A stretch of DNA of 64,000 nt from Monodelphis domestica (lineage: Eukaryota > Chordata > Mammalia > Didelphimorphia > Didelphidae): assembly GCF_027887165.1 (NCBI RefSeq), contig NC_077231.1:130668487-130732486 (forward strand), read 5' to 3'. Below the pieces are notes generated by a model. The model was given only the letters and a program-made list of their open reading frames with translations. It was not told where the DNA came from and searched no databases. The first letter of the stretch is position 1, and each line of letters begins with the position of its first letter. Position numbers and translations under genes: made by a program. Of the stretch, positions 1-10,625 are shown piece after piece.

Positions 1-98
1 TTTCATTTCCCAAATTTGTTTTATTTACCTTTTCTTACTCATTTTGCTTTCTCTAATACCTTCTCTATGAGTCTTCTTCAGTTCCTTGCAGTTTTTTT

Positions 99-260
99 AA
101 ACTCTTACCTTCCATTTTAGAATTAATACTGTGTATTGATCTCAGTCAGAAGAACAGTAAGGACTAGGCAATGGGGGGGGGGGTTAAATGACTTGCCCAG
201 GGTCACATAATGTCTGAGGCCAGATTTGAACCCACAGATCCATGCTCTTGAATCACTTCT
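99..260 (-). mobile_element. WSINE1-like tRNA-derived SINE
   Basis: On the minus strand this matches the abundant marsupial SINE seen again and again in this window: a tRNA-like head with a B-box-like motif (read here as 'gatttgaaccc') and a 3' half of the type 'ccaagacagaaggtaag'. The copy carries an eleven-base G run at 173-183 where other copies have about five. The tRNA-like end is degraded. The family name is from memory; family membership itself is clear from about twenty sister copies here. Confidence 0.85.
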
Positions 261-262
261 TT

Positions 263-690
263 CTTTGGATTGTGTCCTCCTTCAGACTGAACCTTTCATT
301 TTTAGCTCAAAATACTCTACGTGTCTCCAGGCTTCTCCCCAAATTCTCCCCAACAATTTTCACAAGTTCAAGCTTCTCAAAATCACTTTCAAAATGCTTT
401 TCTCTTCATTCTGTTTAAATCCTTGTCTACTCTTCTGCAACCTTCTTTTATGTGATCCAGAAGTAAAATCTGGAGGTGGAGACATATCCTTTAACTTTTC
501 CTCAATTTCTCTTAAATGTCTCCAAGTTTTTTCACCCCAAATTCAATATCTGGCTTTCTTCAAAAGTCCAACCCCCATATTTTCATAATTTCCTTCTTAT
601 TCAATTAAAAATATTTTTTCCTTCTGTTCCTTCTCCCTACAACTTTCTCCTTCAGAAACCAGAAGTAAAATGATCAAAGAACTCCTTTGA
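263..690. other. Unassigned pyrimidine-rich stretch with a degenerate ~200-bp tandem duplication
   Basis: I recognise no gene or named repeat. Two halves resemble each other: 'tgtctccagg' near 322 and 'tgtctccaag' near 517 are both followed by 'ccccaaattc', and 'ccagaagtaaaat' occurs at 457-469 and again at 659-671. This gives an offset of about 195-202 bases. Frames running through it are low-complexity Ser/Leu/Phe-rich and are not supported as genes. Confidence 0.45.
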
Positions 691-788
691 GTTAACACTC
701 TACACTCATCAAATTGGCAAACATAATACCAGACAATAAACCGAAGTTTATTTTGTTAAATTCTCCAACAGAACTGAACTTCAAAGTA

Positions 789-790
<2 letters not shown>

Positions 791-826
<36 letters not shown>
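791..826. repeat. (TG)18 microsatellite
   Basis: Pure TG dinucleotide run of 36 bases. It produces a spurious poly-His/Thr frame on the minus strand. Confidence 0.98.
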
Positions 827-828
<2 letters not shown>

Positions 829-829
829 T

Positions 830-1794
830 ACATTGACTTGAAATATTGAAATAGATTTTATTGTCGACCATTTTCATGGGAATTATGGTTTTATGTTAAA
901 ACTATTTTCCGAACAAAATTGTATTCATTTATCTCAACTCAAATTCAGCTACAAATGATTTTCTTTTATATTTTGCCTGTGACATAGCCCTTCTCATTTT
1001 CTAGTGGTAGTAAGGCAGAATGCTGGATTTCACTTGCTGGGTATTACTTTTCCATTGTGAAGTTTTCATAATGGGCACATTCCCCACATTTATCAGACAG
1101 ATTTTCTGGGAAGAAGTCCAAATGTGAATCAAGTAAATGGATCTTGAGTGACATTGGATATCCTGTAACTTAATAGGCTTTGAGAAAATCATTACCAATT
1201 TCTTGGTAATTTTTTTGCCTTCAAGATTCCTCTAAAATTTTTATTCACTTTAAAAGATGAATTACATGCAATTATTTCAATTTCACTCAACTATTATTAA
1301 AAATGTTTCTCTTTCATCACTTTACTTCTTTGAGGGCACATAAACATCACCTCTGGCTTTAGCCTCATCGATTCTTGGAAATTTATTTTTCAGATAAAGA
1401 AATCCTACACCATTTTAATCCTTTGCCTTGACAAAATTTTTCATTAAACTGAGTTTAACATGTAAGGTGGTAGATAAATCTTTTCAGGACTAACCAATGG
1501 TTGGATTACCACAATTTTTCTTTCTTGGAATAAGTTCTTTTAACTTTTAAAATGCAGGACTTTTAAAATGTGCTTTCCCCACTGTTGTCTCTGCTTATCA
1601 CATTAACAAATAAGATTCAGTCTATTCAAGTTGAAATCTTAATAGAAAAGCAATTAATTTCAGATTCCCACAGACATACCAAGACTATTTCGGACACTTA
1701 ATATGTAAAGGAAGTTTCATATTCTGGGCATATTTTGGTATCCATTTTTAGTAATTTCACCCTATTGGTTTATAATTTAAACGTTCAGCTTAAT
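830..1794. other. Unassigned AT-rich sequence
   Basis: About 960 bases in which I see no convincing coding region, RNA gene or recognisable repeat. It is probably old, decayed DNA. Confidence 0.5.
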
Positions 1795-2040
1795 TTTATA
1801 GTTAGCATGGATAGAATACTTCAAGGTTTGCAGAACTCTCTATAAATATTATCTCATTTTCTCCTCAAGGTAAGGCCAGGAGGTTGGTGTTATTATTATC
1901 CTCATTTTTAAGTACGAAGAAACTAGGGTAGACAGAAGCTAAGAAACTTGTTCAGTCACAAGCTAAGGAATGTCTGAGGCTGGATTTGAATTCAGCCATT
2001 CCTTACTTTAGGTCTAGAACTCAATCCACTGCATCACTTC
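1795..2040 (-). mobile_element. MIR/THER1 SINE
   Basis: Read on the plus strand it shows the typical reverse MIR order: 'attatctcatttt' preceded by a cell-number-like AT tract, 'tattattatcctcattttt', an 'aagaaactagg' box, the CORE-like 'acttgttcagtcaca', then the tRNA-like end 'actcaatccactgcatcac'. The divergence fits an ancient therian family. Confidence 0.85.
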
Positions 2041-2590
2041 TTTTGCATATTAAGATTGTGAACCAGGTCATTTAGGTCTCTTTAAATTATTAAGTTAGAA
2101 TTTGAGGATGGAAAGGTTACTTCACATGGGGAATTATTCTTTTCTATTGCCTATCTTTTCATGCTGACAAATCATTATAGTCTGAATTATTACATTAGTC
2201 TATCATATTAGACAAATGGTTTATCTTCATGCAGATTCCAAACTTTTATTGGCTTCAGGACAGGTACCATTTTATCATCATGTAAAGCATATCTTATTGC
2301 TGATACCAGATTTGGATACTTTATAGTATGTTTAGACTTGGAGTAATCCCTGATATATTTGTTAAGTAAAATGATAATTTTTTGATGTTTTCTTTTTGTT
2401 TTCTTCAAACCACCCAGATCACAATCTGTGATAAGATCCATGAATCTAACCAATTAGTATCTAACAGTCTTATTATTATTAGGCTCAGCCTTAAACTTGC
2501 CACCTCTATGACAATCACAGTGAAGCTTATATGCCTTCTTAACCAGAGTAATAAAGTTTCATTTCTGAAATTTACAAATTAGCTCACTGG
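2041..2590. other. Unassigned sequence
   Basis: About 550 bases between a MIR and an L2. An 81-codon minus-strand frame at 2208-2453 has no recognisable domain, no matching neighbouring exon and no signs of selection visible by eye; I do not call it a gene. Confidence 0.45.
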
Positions 2591-2596
2591 AGTCAC

Positions 2597-3655
2597 TAAA
2601 TAAACATTTATGAAGTGCCTGACACTGTGTTAAGCACTGAGGCTACAAAGAAACACAAAAGACAGTCCCTGCTTGTAAGGAATTCACAGTCTAACCAAAG
2701 AGACAACATACAAATGACCAGGAATAAACAAGCAGGATACATTGCAGATGAACAACAAAAGGGAAAGCAGGAGAATTAACTGGAGTTGAGAAAGGCTTCC
2801 TGTAGAAAGTGGGATTTTAGCTGGGACTCGAGGTAAGCCCTGAAGCTGGGAGGCAGAGTTGAGGAGGTAGAGATTTCTACAAATTGTAAAAATGCCCAGA
2901 GTTGGGAGATAGGATATCTTGTTCCAGGAACAGCAACAAGGTCATTATCTCTTGATCAAAGAACAAGGGGAGAGTATCTGATTTAAGAAGACAGGAAAGG
3001 TGGATGGGGCATGGTTATTAAAGCTTTGAAATGCCAACAAGAGGATTTCATATTGGATCTTGGAGGGGATAGGGAACCACTGTAAACTGGAGTTTATTGA
3101 CTAGAAAAGGTGGCATGGTCACACCATACTTTAGGAAGATCACTTTGACAGCTGATTGGAGGTTGGATTGGAGTGGGGAGAGATTTGTGGCAGTGAGATC
3201 AACCAATAGGCTATTACAATAGTTCATGTGTGAGGCAATGAGGCTTGCATTAGGGTTTTGGCAGTGACAGAAGAAAATAGGGCAAATGTAAGAGATGTTA
3301 GGAAGGTAAAATTGCCAGCTTGTGACAATAGATTGGCTAAAGGGGCAGAAGGTAGATGAGAAAGAGGAGCTGAGGATGACAACTAGGTTGTTTCTGAACC
3401 TGGCTGACTGGCTGATTAGATGGTGGCAGCCTTGATGGTAATAAAGTTAGAAGAGAAAAAGGTTTTGAGCAAAAGGAAATGAGGTTCAACTCTGGACACG
3501 TTGAGTTTAAGATATCTATTGGACATCTAGTTCAAGATGTTAAATAGGCAATTGGATGAGAGGCTGGACCAGGTTGGCAGAGAAATTAGGGCTGGATAAG
3601 AAGATATGAGAGTCATTGCACATAAAACACAAATTATTTGGATGATTGGCCCCAG
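2597..3655 (-). mobile_element. L2 LINE, 3' kilobase, reversed
   Basis: The left end is the reverse of the L2 3' terminus ('aaacatttatgaagtgcctg', 'acactgtgttaagcactg'). Moving right it matches the reverse of the 3' part of L2 ORF2, with landmarks such as 'ggaggttggattggagtggg', 'aggctattacaatagt' and 'ggacatctagttcaagatgt'. It is heavily decayed and 5' truncated. The right end near 3655 is approximate. Confidence 0.8.
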
Positions 3656-3767
3656 ACATATTGAGAATTTATATAATACACATCAATATCTCTGAAAAAT
3701 AAAACATTTGAGAAAAGAACTTTGAAATATTAATGAGATATACTAAAAGGTGCCTGGCACATAATTG

Positions 3768-3828
3768 CCAGAATAATAATACTGATAGTAGCTAGCATCT
3801 ATATAGTACTTAAGATACAAAACACTTT
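3768..3828 (-). mobile_element. MIR fragment
   Basis: Short piece with the reverse-MIR landmarks 'taataatactgatagtagc' and 'tatatagtacttaagataca'. It is only about 60 bases, so the call rests on resemblance to the fuller MIR copies in the window. Confidence 0.5.
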
Positions 3829-3884
3829 TTCCCTGGTCAACAGTCAATCAATATTTATTTTTAACTCTTACCTTTTTTTTTTTG

Positions 3885-5297
3885 CTGTATTTATTTATTT
3901 TTTCAAATATTTTTCCATGTTTACATGATTCATTTTCTTTCCCTTCCCTCTTCCCTCCCCTTCCCAGAATTGACAAGCAATTCCACTGGGTTGTACAAAT
4001 GTTATCACTTGATACCTATTTCCATATTATATGTCTTTGCTATAGAGTGATTTTTTAAAAGCCTAAACCCCAAATGATATACATATATATACATATAAGT
4101 AATGTCATATGTTCTTCTTTTGCATTCCTACTCCTATAGTTATTTCTCTCAATGTGGTTAATATTCTTTCACATAAGTCTTTCAGGAATGTCCTGGCTTA
4201 TTCCATTGCTACTACTAGCAAAGTCCATTACATTGGATTGTTTCACAATGTTTTACTTTCTGTGTACAATGTTCTCCTAGTTCTCCTCACTTAACTCTGC
4301 ATCAGTACATTGAGGTTCTCCCAGTTCATATGGAAAGCCTCCAGACCATCAATCCTTACGGCACATTAGTGTTCCATCACCAACATATACCACAATTTGT
4401 TCAGCTATTCTCCAATTGGAGGTCACCCCCTCGTTTTCCAATTTTTTTGCCAACACAAACTGCGTGACTCTGAGTATTCTTGTACAAGTATTTTTCCTTA
4501 TTATCTCTTTGGGGTACAAACCCAGCAGTGCTATGGCTGGATCAAAGGGCAGAAAGTCTTTTATCGCCCTTTGGCCATAGTTCCAAATTGCCCTCCAGAA
4601 TGGTTGGATGAATTCACAACTCCACCAACAATGAATTAATGTCCCAACTTTGCCACATCCCCTCCAGCATTCATTACTTTCCTTTGCTGTCATGTTAGTC
4701 AATCTTCTAGGTATGAGGTGATACCTCAGAGTTGTTTTGCTTTGCATTTCTCTAACTATAAGAGATTTAGAATACTTTTTCATGTGCTTATTGATAGTTT
4801 TGATTTCTTTATCTGAAAACTTCCTATTCATGTGCCTTGACCATTTTTGTTACAAATTTTTTTTTCTTGATTTTTGTGTACAATTGGCTTCTCTCCTTAT
4901 AAATTTGAGAAGTGAGACCTTTGTCAGAGGTTTTTGTTGTAAAATCCCCCCTCCCCCAATTTGTTGCTTCCCTTCTAATTTTGGTTGCATTGGTTTTTGT
5001 TTGTACAGAAAAATTTTAATTTAATATAATCAAAATTATTTATTTTATATTTATTAGTGTTCTCTACCTCCTGCTTGGTATTAAATTCCTTCCTTTCCCA
5101 TGGACCTGACAGATTTATTATTCTATGTTCACTTAATTTATTTATGATTTCCCTCTTTATATTTAAGTCATTTATCTACTCTGAGTTAATCTTGGTATAG
5201 TGTGTAAAATGCTGATCTAAGCCGAATCTCTCCCATATTGTTTTCCAATTCTCCCAGAAGTTTTTGTCAAATAGTGGGTTCTTGTCTCAAAAGCTGG
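3885..5297 (-). mobile_element. L1 LINE 3' part, ORF2 C-terminus
   Basis: Minus-strand L1 with 3'UTR at the left and the C-terminal part of ORF2 to the right. The minus frame 4349-4831 translates the L1 ORF2 tail: a Cys-containing [11 protein letters not shown] segment, then PFDPAIALLGLYPKE and CTRI. A frameshift follows, after which the usual MEYYCAQ segment is no longer in frame. It is a dead, 5'-truncated copy. Antisense frames over the same region are shadows. Confidence 0.92.
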
Positions 5298-5299
5298 GA

Positions 5300-5452
5300 T
5301 ACAGAGAACTTTAAATATATTATCTCATTTAATTCATTGAATAATCCTGGGAAGTAGGTACTGTTAGAATCCTCATTTTACAGATGAGCAAACTGAGGTA
5401 GATAGAGGCTGAGTGACTTGCCTAGGGTTAAAATAGTTAAGAAGTGCCTGCA
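5300..5452 (-). mobile_element. MIR/THER1 SINE, left part (split by L1)
   Basis: Reverse MIR with 'ttaaatatattatctcattt', 'cctcattttacagatgag' and 'gagtgacttgccta'. It stops at the L1 at 5453 and resumes after 6124, where the tRNA-like end ('cttcctgactagtactttat') continues to about 6175. Confidence 0.85.
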
Positions 5453-6113
5453 CCAGCCATAGCACTGCTGGCTTTGTACCCCAAAGTGATAATAAGGAAA
5501 AAGACTTATACAAGAATATTCATAGCTGTACTCTTTGTGGTGGCAAAAAATTGGAAAATGAGGGGATGCCCTTCAATTGGGGAATGGCTGAACAAATTGT
5601 GGTATCTGTTGGTGATGGAATACTATTGTGCTCAAAGGAATAATGAACTGGAGGAATTCCATGTGAACTGGAAAGACCTCCAGGAATTGATGCAGAGTGA
5701 GAGGAGCAGAACCAGGAGAACATTGTACACAGAGACTGACACACTGTGGTACAATCGAATGTAATGGACGTCTCCATTAGTAGCAATGCAGTGATCCAGA
5801 ACAACTTGGAGGGATTTATGAGAACGAACACTATCCACATTCAGAGGAAGAACTGTGGGAGTAGAAACACAGAAGGAAAACAACTGCTTGATTAAATGGG
5901 TTAAGGGGATATGATTGGGTATGTAGACTCTAAATGAACATCCTAATGCAAACATCAACAACATGGAAATAGGTTTTGATCAAGGACACATGTAATACCC
6001 AATAAAATTGTGCATTGGCTGTGGTAAAGGTGGGGGTAGGGGAGGGAGGGAAAGAAATATGATTCTTGTAACCAAGGAATAATGTTCTAAATTGACTAAA
6101 TAAAATTAAAAAA
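5453..6113 (+). mobile_element. 5'-truncated L1 with 11-bp target-site duplication
   Basis: Plus-strand L1 3' end. The last ~104 codons of ORF2 run from 5453 to the stop at 5762-5764, containing AIALLALYPK, FVVAKNWKMRGCPS and MEYYCAQRNNELEEFH, followed by a ~350-base 3'UTR ending in 'taaaattaaaaaaa'. The insertion is flanked by 'aagtgcctgca' at 5442-5452 and 6114-6124, the hallmark of target-primed reverse transcription. It landed inside a MIR. The ORF2 tail is still open, so it is a fairly young copy, but it lacks RT and endonuclease. Confidence 0.95.
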
Positions 6114-6124
6114 AAGTGCCTGCA

Positions 6125-6180
6125 GCTAAATTTCTACTCACATCTTCCTGACTAGTACTTTATCTAGAATAGCCTTACAA
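6125..6180 (-). mobile_element. MIR/THER1 SINE, right part
   Basis: Continuation of the MIR broken at 5452; it holds the decayed tRNA-like end. Its left boundary is the second copy of the L1 target-site duplication. Confidence 0.7.
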
Positions 6181-6660
6181 GCCTAGGTGGCTGTGTTGAT
6201 TTTTAATATTACTTATGATCATATGATCATATCAATCATAAGGTGTTTATATTTCTCTACTCCCTTACAGGACAAGAAATAGTTCCTCAATCAGACTTTG
6301 TAGAATTTAAGGCAGATGGCTGCTAGTGATGCCACATATGCACTGACCTTTAAAAAAAAAGGAAGCTTCCTCAGTGGAAAGGAAAGACTTGGAAGATTTT
6401 GTCATAGACCCAAATAACCTATGTAGAGGCTTCTTCTCAAACCTTTACAGACAATAAAATCATCTATACAGCAAAATTCAGTAGGGTGCTACCTGTTTAT
6501 TACACACTTATCTTTCATTCCATCACCTCTCTACTCTAGAAGATTGATTCTATTATCATCTCCTCTTTGTCTCCAATCTTCAGTCTTTCCTTACCTCATA
6601 CTCCTCTGACTTATACATATGCTCAAGTCTTCCTCATTCTTGCTTGAGCTACCATCTCCA
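6181..6660. other. Unassigned sequence
   Basis: About 480 bases. The right 160 bases (6500-6660) are rich in C and T. I see no gene and no repeat I can name. Confidence 0.45.
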
Positions 6661-6661
6661 T

Positions 6662-6972
6662 GAACTATAATAAATAATAATAATGATGATAATAATAATA
6701 TCTAATATTTATAGAGAGCTTACTATGTGTTAGGCACTGTGCTAATGGCTTTGCAATCATTATCTCATTCTATTCCCACAGCAGCCCTCTGAAATAGGTG
6801 TTATTACACCTATAACATACAGATTTTTACAGATAAGGAAATAGAGACAATCAGAAATTCAGTGACTTGCTAGGGTTACACAGGTAGTAAGTATCTGAGG
6901 TAGGATCAGAACTTGGGTCTCCCTGACTCCAGATTTAATCCCCTATCTACTATGTTATCTAGCTACCTAGAT
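6662..6972 (-). mobile_element. MIR/THER1 SINE, near full length
   Basis: Begins with an (AAT)n-type run at 6662-6700, then 'gcttactatgtgttaggcac', 'attatctcattctattcc', 'gacttgctagggttacacag' and ends with a decayed tRNA-like head ('ctactatgttatctagctac'). The order shows minus-strand orientation. Confidence 0.88.
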
Positions 6973-7059
6973 AAAAAAAAAGTCTTATGTCCCAATTAAA
7001 AAAAAAAACACCTAACTATAAAAGTAGAGAATGAGAAGGTATGGAAAATGGAGGAATGT

Positions 7060-7253
7060 AGTGGCCTGCAAATCAATGTTCAGGACAGCACAAAATAGCA
7101 ATGAAGTACTAAGTTATGCTAAAGGAGGGGTAGTATAGTCTTGTCATATTCAGCTTTGATCAAAGCACATCTGGAAAGTTTTGTAGAGTTTTGGGTAAAA
7201 TATTTTATCAAGGAATTTGATGAGCTAAAGCTCACATAAGTCAAGGTGAGCAG
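7060..7253 (+). mobile_element. CR1/L3 LINE, left part (split by a solo LTR)
   Basis: Plus-strand 3' ORF2 region of a CR1/L3-type LINE: 'catctggaaagttttgtaga', 'tcaaggtgagcag'. The same text order is seen in the better copy at 27475-28071. It is interrupted at 7253 by an LTR and resumes at 7531. Confidence 0.65.
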
Positions 7254-7530
7254 TGTAAAATGGAGATTTGAACCCTAGACTTCAATCCCCAGAAGTCCTT
7301 GGTATTTCCCAGGATTCTCACCTGAGTCTCCACCTGGGCGAGATCACAATGAGTATTTAACTGCCATTGCAATGGTGTAGTAAGTAAGAAAGCTAAGCAT
7401 GGGCATTCTGAATTGGCTAATCAGCCATGGGCATGTGGTGTATTTTCTTTATTCCTTGATTTTCTAATAATCCTTAATAAACCTCACAAAATATAATATT
7501 TCTACTAAAGAGACTAATTTAATTTTTACA
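7254..7530 (+). mobile_element. Short solo LTR (277 bp) of an endogenous retrovirus
   Basis: Starts TGTAAAA and ends TTTTTACA, so the ends form the TG...CA inverted termini of a retroviral LTR. It is flanked by GCAG on both sides (7250-7253 and 7531-7534), a 4-bp target-site duplication. An AATAAA polyadenylation signal is at 7476-7481, about 50 bases before the end. A second copy on the opposite strand at 23983-24277 shares the U3/U5 landmarks 'gccatgggca', 'ttattccttgatttt' and 'aaaatataatattt'. There is no internal viral sequence, so this is a solo LTR left by recombination. The 4-bp duplication fits a class I (gammaretrovirus-like) source. Confidence 0.85.
7476..7481 (+). promoter_or_regulatory. 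Polyadenylation signal AATAAA in the short LTR
   Basis: Canonical hexamer placed where an LTR R-region signal is expected. The reverse copy at 23983-24277 keeps the equivalent hexamer ('attaataaatctcc' when read on its own strand), which supports the assignment. Confidence 0.6.
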
Positions 7531-7975
7531 GCAGGAAGAACTTAAAGTCTTGCCATAGAAGGACCTGTTGGAAGAATTGGAGATACTTGGTCTAGAAAAG
7601 AGATGAACTAGAGAGGAGTTCAAATTTTTATTGGTCTGGCATGTAGAAGAGAAATCATTCTTCTCAGTCCTAGAGAGAAAAACCTTGGACAATAGGTGGA
7701 AATTTCAGAGGGGTTAGAGCTAGGTTTTTCCTGGGGAAGAACTTTCTATAAATTAAAACTATTCAAAAGTGAGATGATCTGTGTGGGATGGAGGATGGGG
7801 GGGGGGAAGGAAGAGAATGGAGAAGAGGGTGGAATTTCACTGTCACTAGAAATTTTCATACAGAGATTGAATGAAATAGTGATCACTTTTTCAGGATTTT
7901 ATAGAGGGGATTTTTGTTTTGCTACAAATCAAATTAAATCATGTTTGAATTTCCTTCCAACTTTGGATTCTTTGT
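7531..7975 (+). mobile_element. CR1/L3 LINE, right part
   Basis: Continues the CR1/L3 of 7060-7253: 'tggagatacttggtctagaa', 'catgtagaagagaaatcatt', 'tagaaattttcatacagaga', then the CR1-type 3' end 'tttccttccaactttggatt'. It contains a ten-base G run at 7797-7806. No intact frame. Confidence 0.7.
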
Positions 7976-8219
7976 TATGTATTTGGATCATAGTTATGTA
8001 TTAAAGGAGATTAATCTAATAGTGGGTGTGCAGTTCAGACTGGAGAAAGAAGAAACTGGTCTGGAAGATGGTAGAGTATTTAAGGATATTGCTCCATTTA
8101 GGGATGCATGAACTGTTGCTGGAAGTCTTTCCATTTCTTCTAAATTATTTACATTATTTATCCCATAAATATTTCTAGAGTTCCAGTAAAGCAAACATTT
8201 CTGAACAAGACTCAGCATA

Positions 8220-8586
8220 ATGGAAGCAGGTTTAATAGAACTCAGAGATTAATAGATTTGGTAAGTCAGGGAGCAGAAGAAATCAACCATGACTCCATGC
8301 ATTTGAGCATGGATAATTTGAAGAACGGTAATTCTATTAACAGAAATTGGAAAGTCAAGAAGAGAAGGTTTTTGAGGAAAGGTGATGAATTGGGTTTTTT
8401 TCTTGTTGAGTTTGCAATATAAAAAGGATAGTCATGTGGATGTGTCCAGTAAGTAGTTAGAAATATGGTTTTAAAGTCAGAAGAGAGGTTGGTGCTGGAA
8501 GTTTAAATTTTGGAGTCATAGATGGTAGATTTGAGAATGGTATTGCTGAGATACAAAACACAAATTAAAAAAAGAGGATTAAGGGA
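8220..8586 (-). mobile_element. L2 LINE fragment, reversed
   Basis: Same text order as the right half of the L2 at 2597-3655: 'atgactccatgcattt', 'ttgagtttgcaatat', 'gatgtgtccagtaagtagtt', 'agaagagaggttggtgctgg'. Decayed. It is interrupted at 8587-8601 by the target site of the following L1. Confidence 0.7.
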
Positions 8587-8601
8587 TGACTGTGATATTT
8601 A

Positions 8602-8879
8602 TTTACTCTGATTTGGAAAATTTTATTTAATAAATTAATTTAGAATATTTTTCCATAGTTACAAGATTCATGCTCCTTCCCTCCCTTCCTTCCACCCTCC
8701 TCCAGTAGCCAATGAGCAAATCCACTGGGCTTTACATATGTCATTGATCAAGACCTATTTCCATATTATTGATAATTGCACTAGGGTGATCATTTAGAGT
8801 CTACATCCCCAATCATATCCTCATCAACCCCATGTGGTTTTTCTTCTGTGTTTCTACTTCTACAGTTCTTTCTCTGGAT
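8602..8879 (-). mobile_element. 5'-truncated L1 3'UTR with 15-bp target-site duplication
   Basis: A 278-base L1 3'UTR on the minus strand ('aagacctatttccatattat', 'agagtctacatccccaatca', 'ttctttctctggat'). Both sides carry 'tgactgtgatattta' (8587-8601 and 8880-8894), a perfect 15-bp duplication. It contains no coding part. Confidence 0.93.
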
Positions 8880-8894
8880 TGACTGTGATATTTA

Positions 8895-9307
8895 GAGCAC
8901 AGGAGATGAAAAAGGTTGCAGTGGAGAATTAAACAAAGGAACATAAGCGTAATATCACTGACATGATGGAGAAGTGAGTATCCATGGGATTAGGGAGGAG
9001 GGCAATAGCATTGAGTGGGAAAAAAAGGGGCATATAGGATTTGAAGAAAGAGCATGAGATTTGAAATATAAAATTCTCATTTCAGATTCTGGTCCATATT
9101 TCTCATGTGCTTCCTCATTTGCAAAATAAAGGATTTGAACAAGTTGATTTCTGAGGTCCCTTATCATTCAAAATACTATAATCCTATGATACGGTCTATG
9201 ATATAAAATTTCTGAGGACCATGAGAACTGAGGAAATTTTTGGGACTTGACAATTTTTGTATTGTTGAAAACCTTTGAGGGAGCAGTTTCAACAGAATAT
9301 TGGGGAA
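8895..9307. other. Unassigned sequence
   Basis: About 410 bases after the L1 target-site duplication. Parts may be decayed L2 flank, but I cannot align it with confidence. No gene seen. Confidence 0.4.
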
Positions 9308-9322
9308 AGAAGACAAGGTTTT

Positions 9323-9911
9323 TTCTTTTGCCATTTGAATTAGTTTATTTAATCAATTTAGAACACTATTCCTTGGTTACAATAATCACATTATTTCCCT
9401 CCATTCCCTCCCCCCACCATTCCCGCAGCTAATGCACAATTTCATTGGATATTACTTGTGTCCTTGATCAGAACCTATTTCCATGCTGTTGATGTTTGCA
9501 CTAGGATGTTCATTTAGAGTCTATATCCCCAACCATATCCCTTTAATAAATGTATTCAAGCAGTTATTTTCCTTCAGTGTTTCTACTCCCACAGTGTTTC
9601 CTCTGAATGTGGATAGTGGTTTTTCTTGTAGATTCCTCAAAGTTGTTCAGGGTCACTGCATTGCCACTAATGGAGAAATCCATTACATTCAATTGTACCA
9701 CAGTGATTCAGTCTCTGTGTACAATGTTTTCCTGGTTCTGCTCCTCTCACTCTGCATCAATTCCTGGAGGTCGTTCCAGTTCACATGGAATTCCTCCAGT
9801 TCATTATTCCTTTGAGCACAATAGTATTCCATCAGCAACATATACCACAATTTGTTCATCCATTTCCTAATTGAAGGGCAGCCCCTCATTTTCCAATTTT
9901 TTTGCCACCAC
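9323..9911 (-). mobile_element. L1 LINE, 3' portion (split by a solo LTR)
   Basis: Minus-strand L1 3'UTR and ORF2 end. The minus frame 9689-9889 holds MRGCPSIRKW and MEYYCAQRNNELEEFH. The whole element spans 9323-12231 and is flanked by a 15-bp duplication, 'agaagacaaggtttt' (9308-9322) against 'agaagtcaaggtttt' (12232-12246), one mismatch. At 9911 it is cut by an LTR; the L1 text resumes without loss after 11016. Confidence 0.95.
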
Positions 9912-10454
9912 TGTAAACCTTAAAATTTCTTAGACTTATGAATGTTGGAAATTTCCCCATTGGGAAATTTCATACTTGAAAAAATTTCCTACTGATAGTA
10001 AGAACTCTATTGGAATATGAAACTCCTTGGCATGGGAAGATCCTTCTCCTCCCTACTTAAGACTACTTTAGGACAGAAACCTTTTGCTAAACAATGGAAA
10101 GGGCTTTGAACTATGCTTAAGCATAGAACAGGAAGTTCTTTGAGTCATGATTGATTTTAGAATTGATACAATAGAGATACTTGGAATGACAGAACCAGGT
10201 CTTGGAAACTATAATCTCCACCCTACTCAGAGTAACAGGATTTAGGAAGGGCTGCAGCAAAGATCAAGATTTAATTATTTGAGAATATGACCTTCAACAG
10301 ACATGTGCAAAGGGGACAGACCTCTGGGAGGTCCTGGGTTAAGCCAGAGCCACCATTGGCACAGGGGAGACATCGACAGTGATTGGTAGATGTGAGAACT
10401 GAGGGGAGGGAACTTAGATGGTTGGCTTAAAGATAGGGGGGTCTGAGGACTAAA

Positions 10455-10625
10455 GGAGGAGGATGCTCTGAAGGAGGTCTGAGAGGAGAGAGGTCCTGGA
10501 GGGAGAGCTCCTGGAGAGGTCTTGAAGGAGGCTGTGGAAGGAGAACTCAGGAGGAGTCAGGAGGAGAATTCTCTGGAAACATTTCTGGAAAGGAGGCTCT
10601 CTTGAAGGTGGAGCCTGAGGTTGGC
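10455..10625 (+). repeat. GGAGG-rich expanded segment inside the long LTR
   Basis: About 170 bases built from repeated 'ggagg', 'gaggag' and 'cctggag' words. The sister LTR at 30021-30994 is roughly 130 bases shorter overall and lacks most of this purine-rich block, so the block probably grew by local duplication in this copy. Confidence 0.6.

Noticed and set aside
226..588. 120-codon plus frame at the left edge
   Set aside because: Starts inside a SINE and continues through a pyrimidine-rich degenerate duplication; no domain and biased composition.
692..877. Minus frame with a His/Thr run
   Set aside because: Translation of the TG microsatellite.
5520..5964. 106- and 110-codon minus frames
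   Set aside because: Antisense shadows of the plus-strand L1 ORF2 tail at 5453-5764 and its 3'UTR.
9483..9870. 110- and 87-codon plus frames
   Set aside because: Antisense of a minus-strand L1; the same antisense peptide recurs at other L1 copies.
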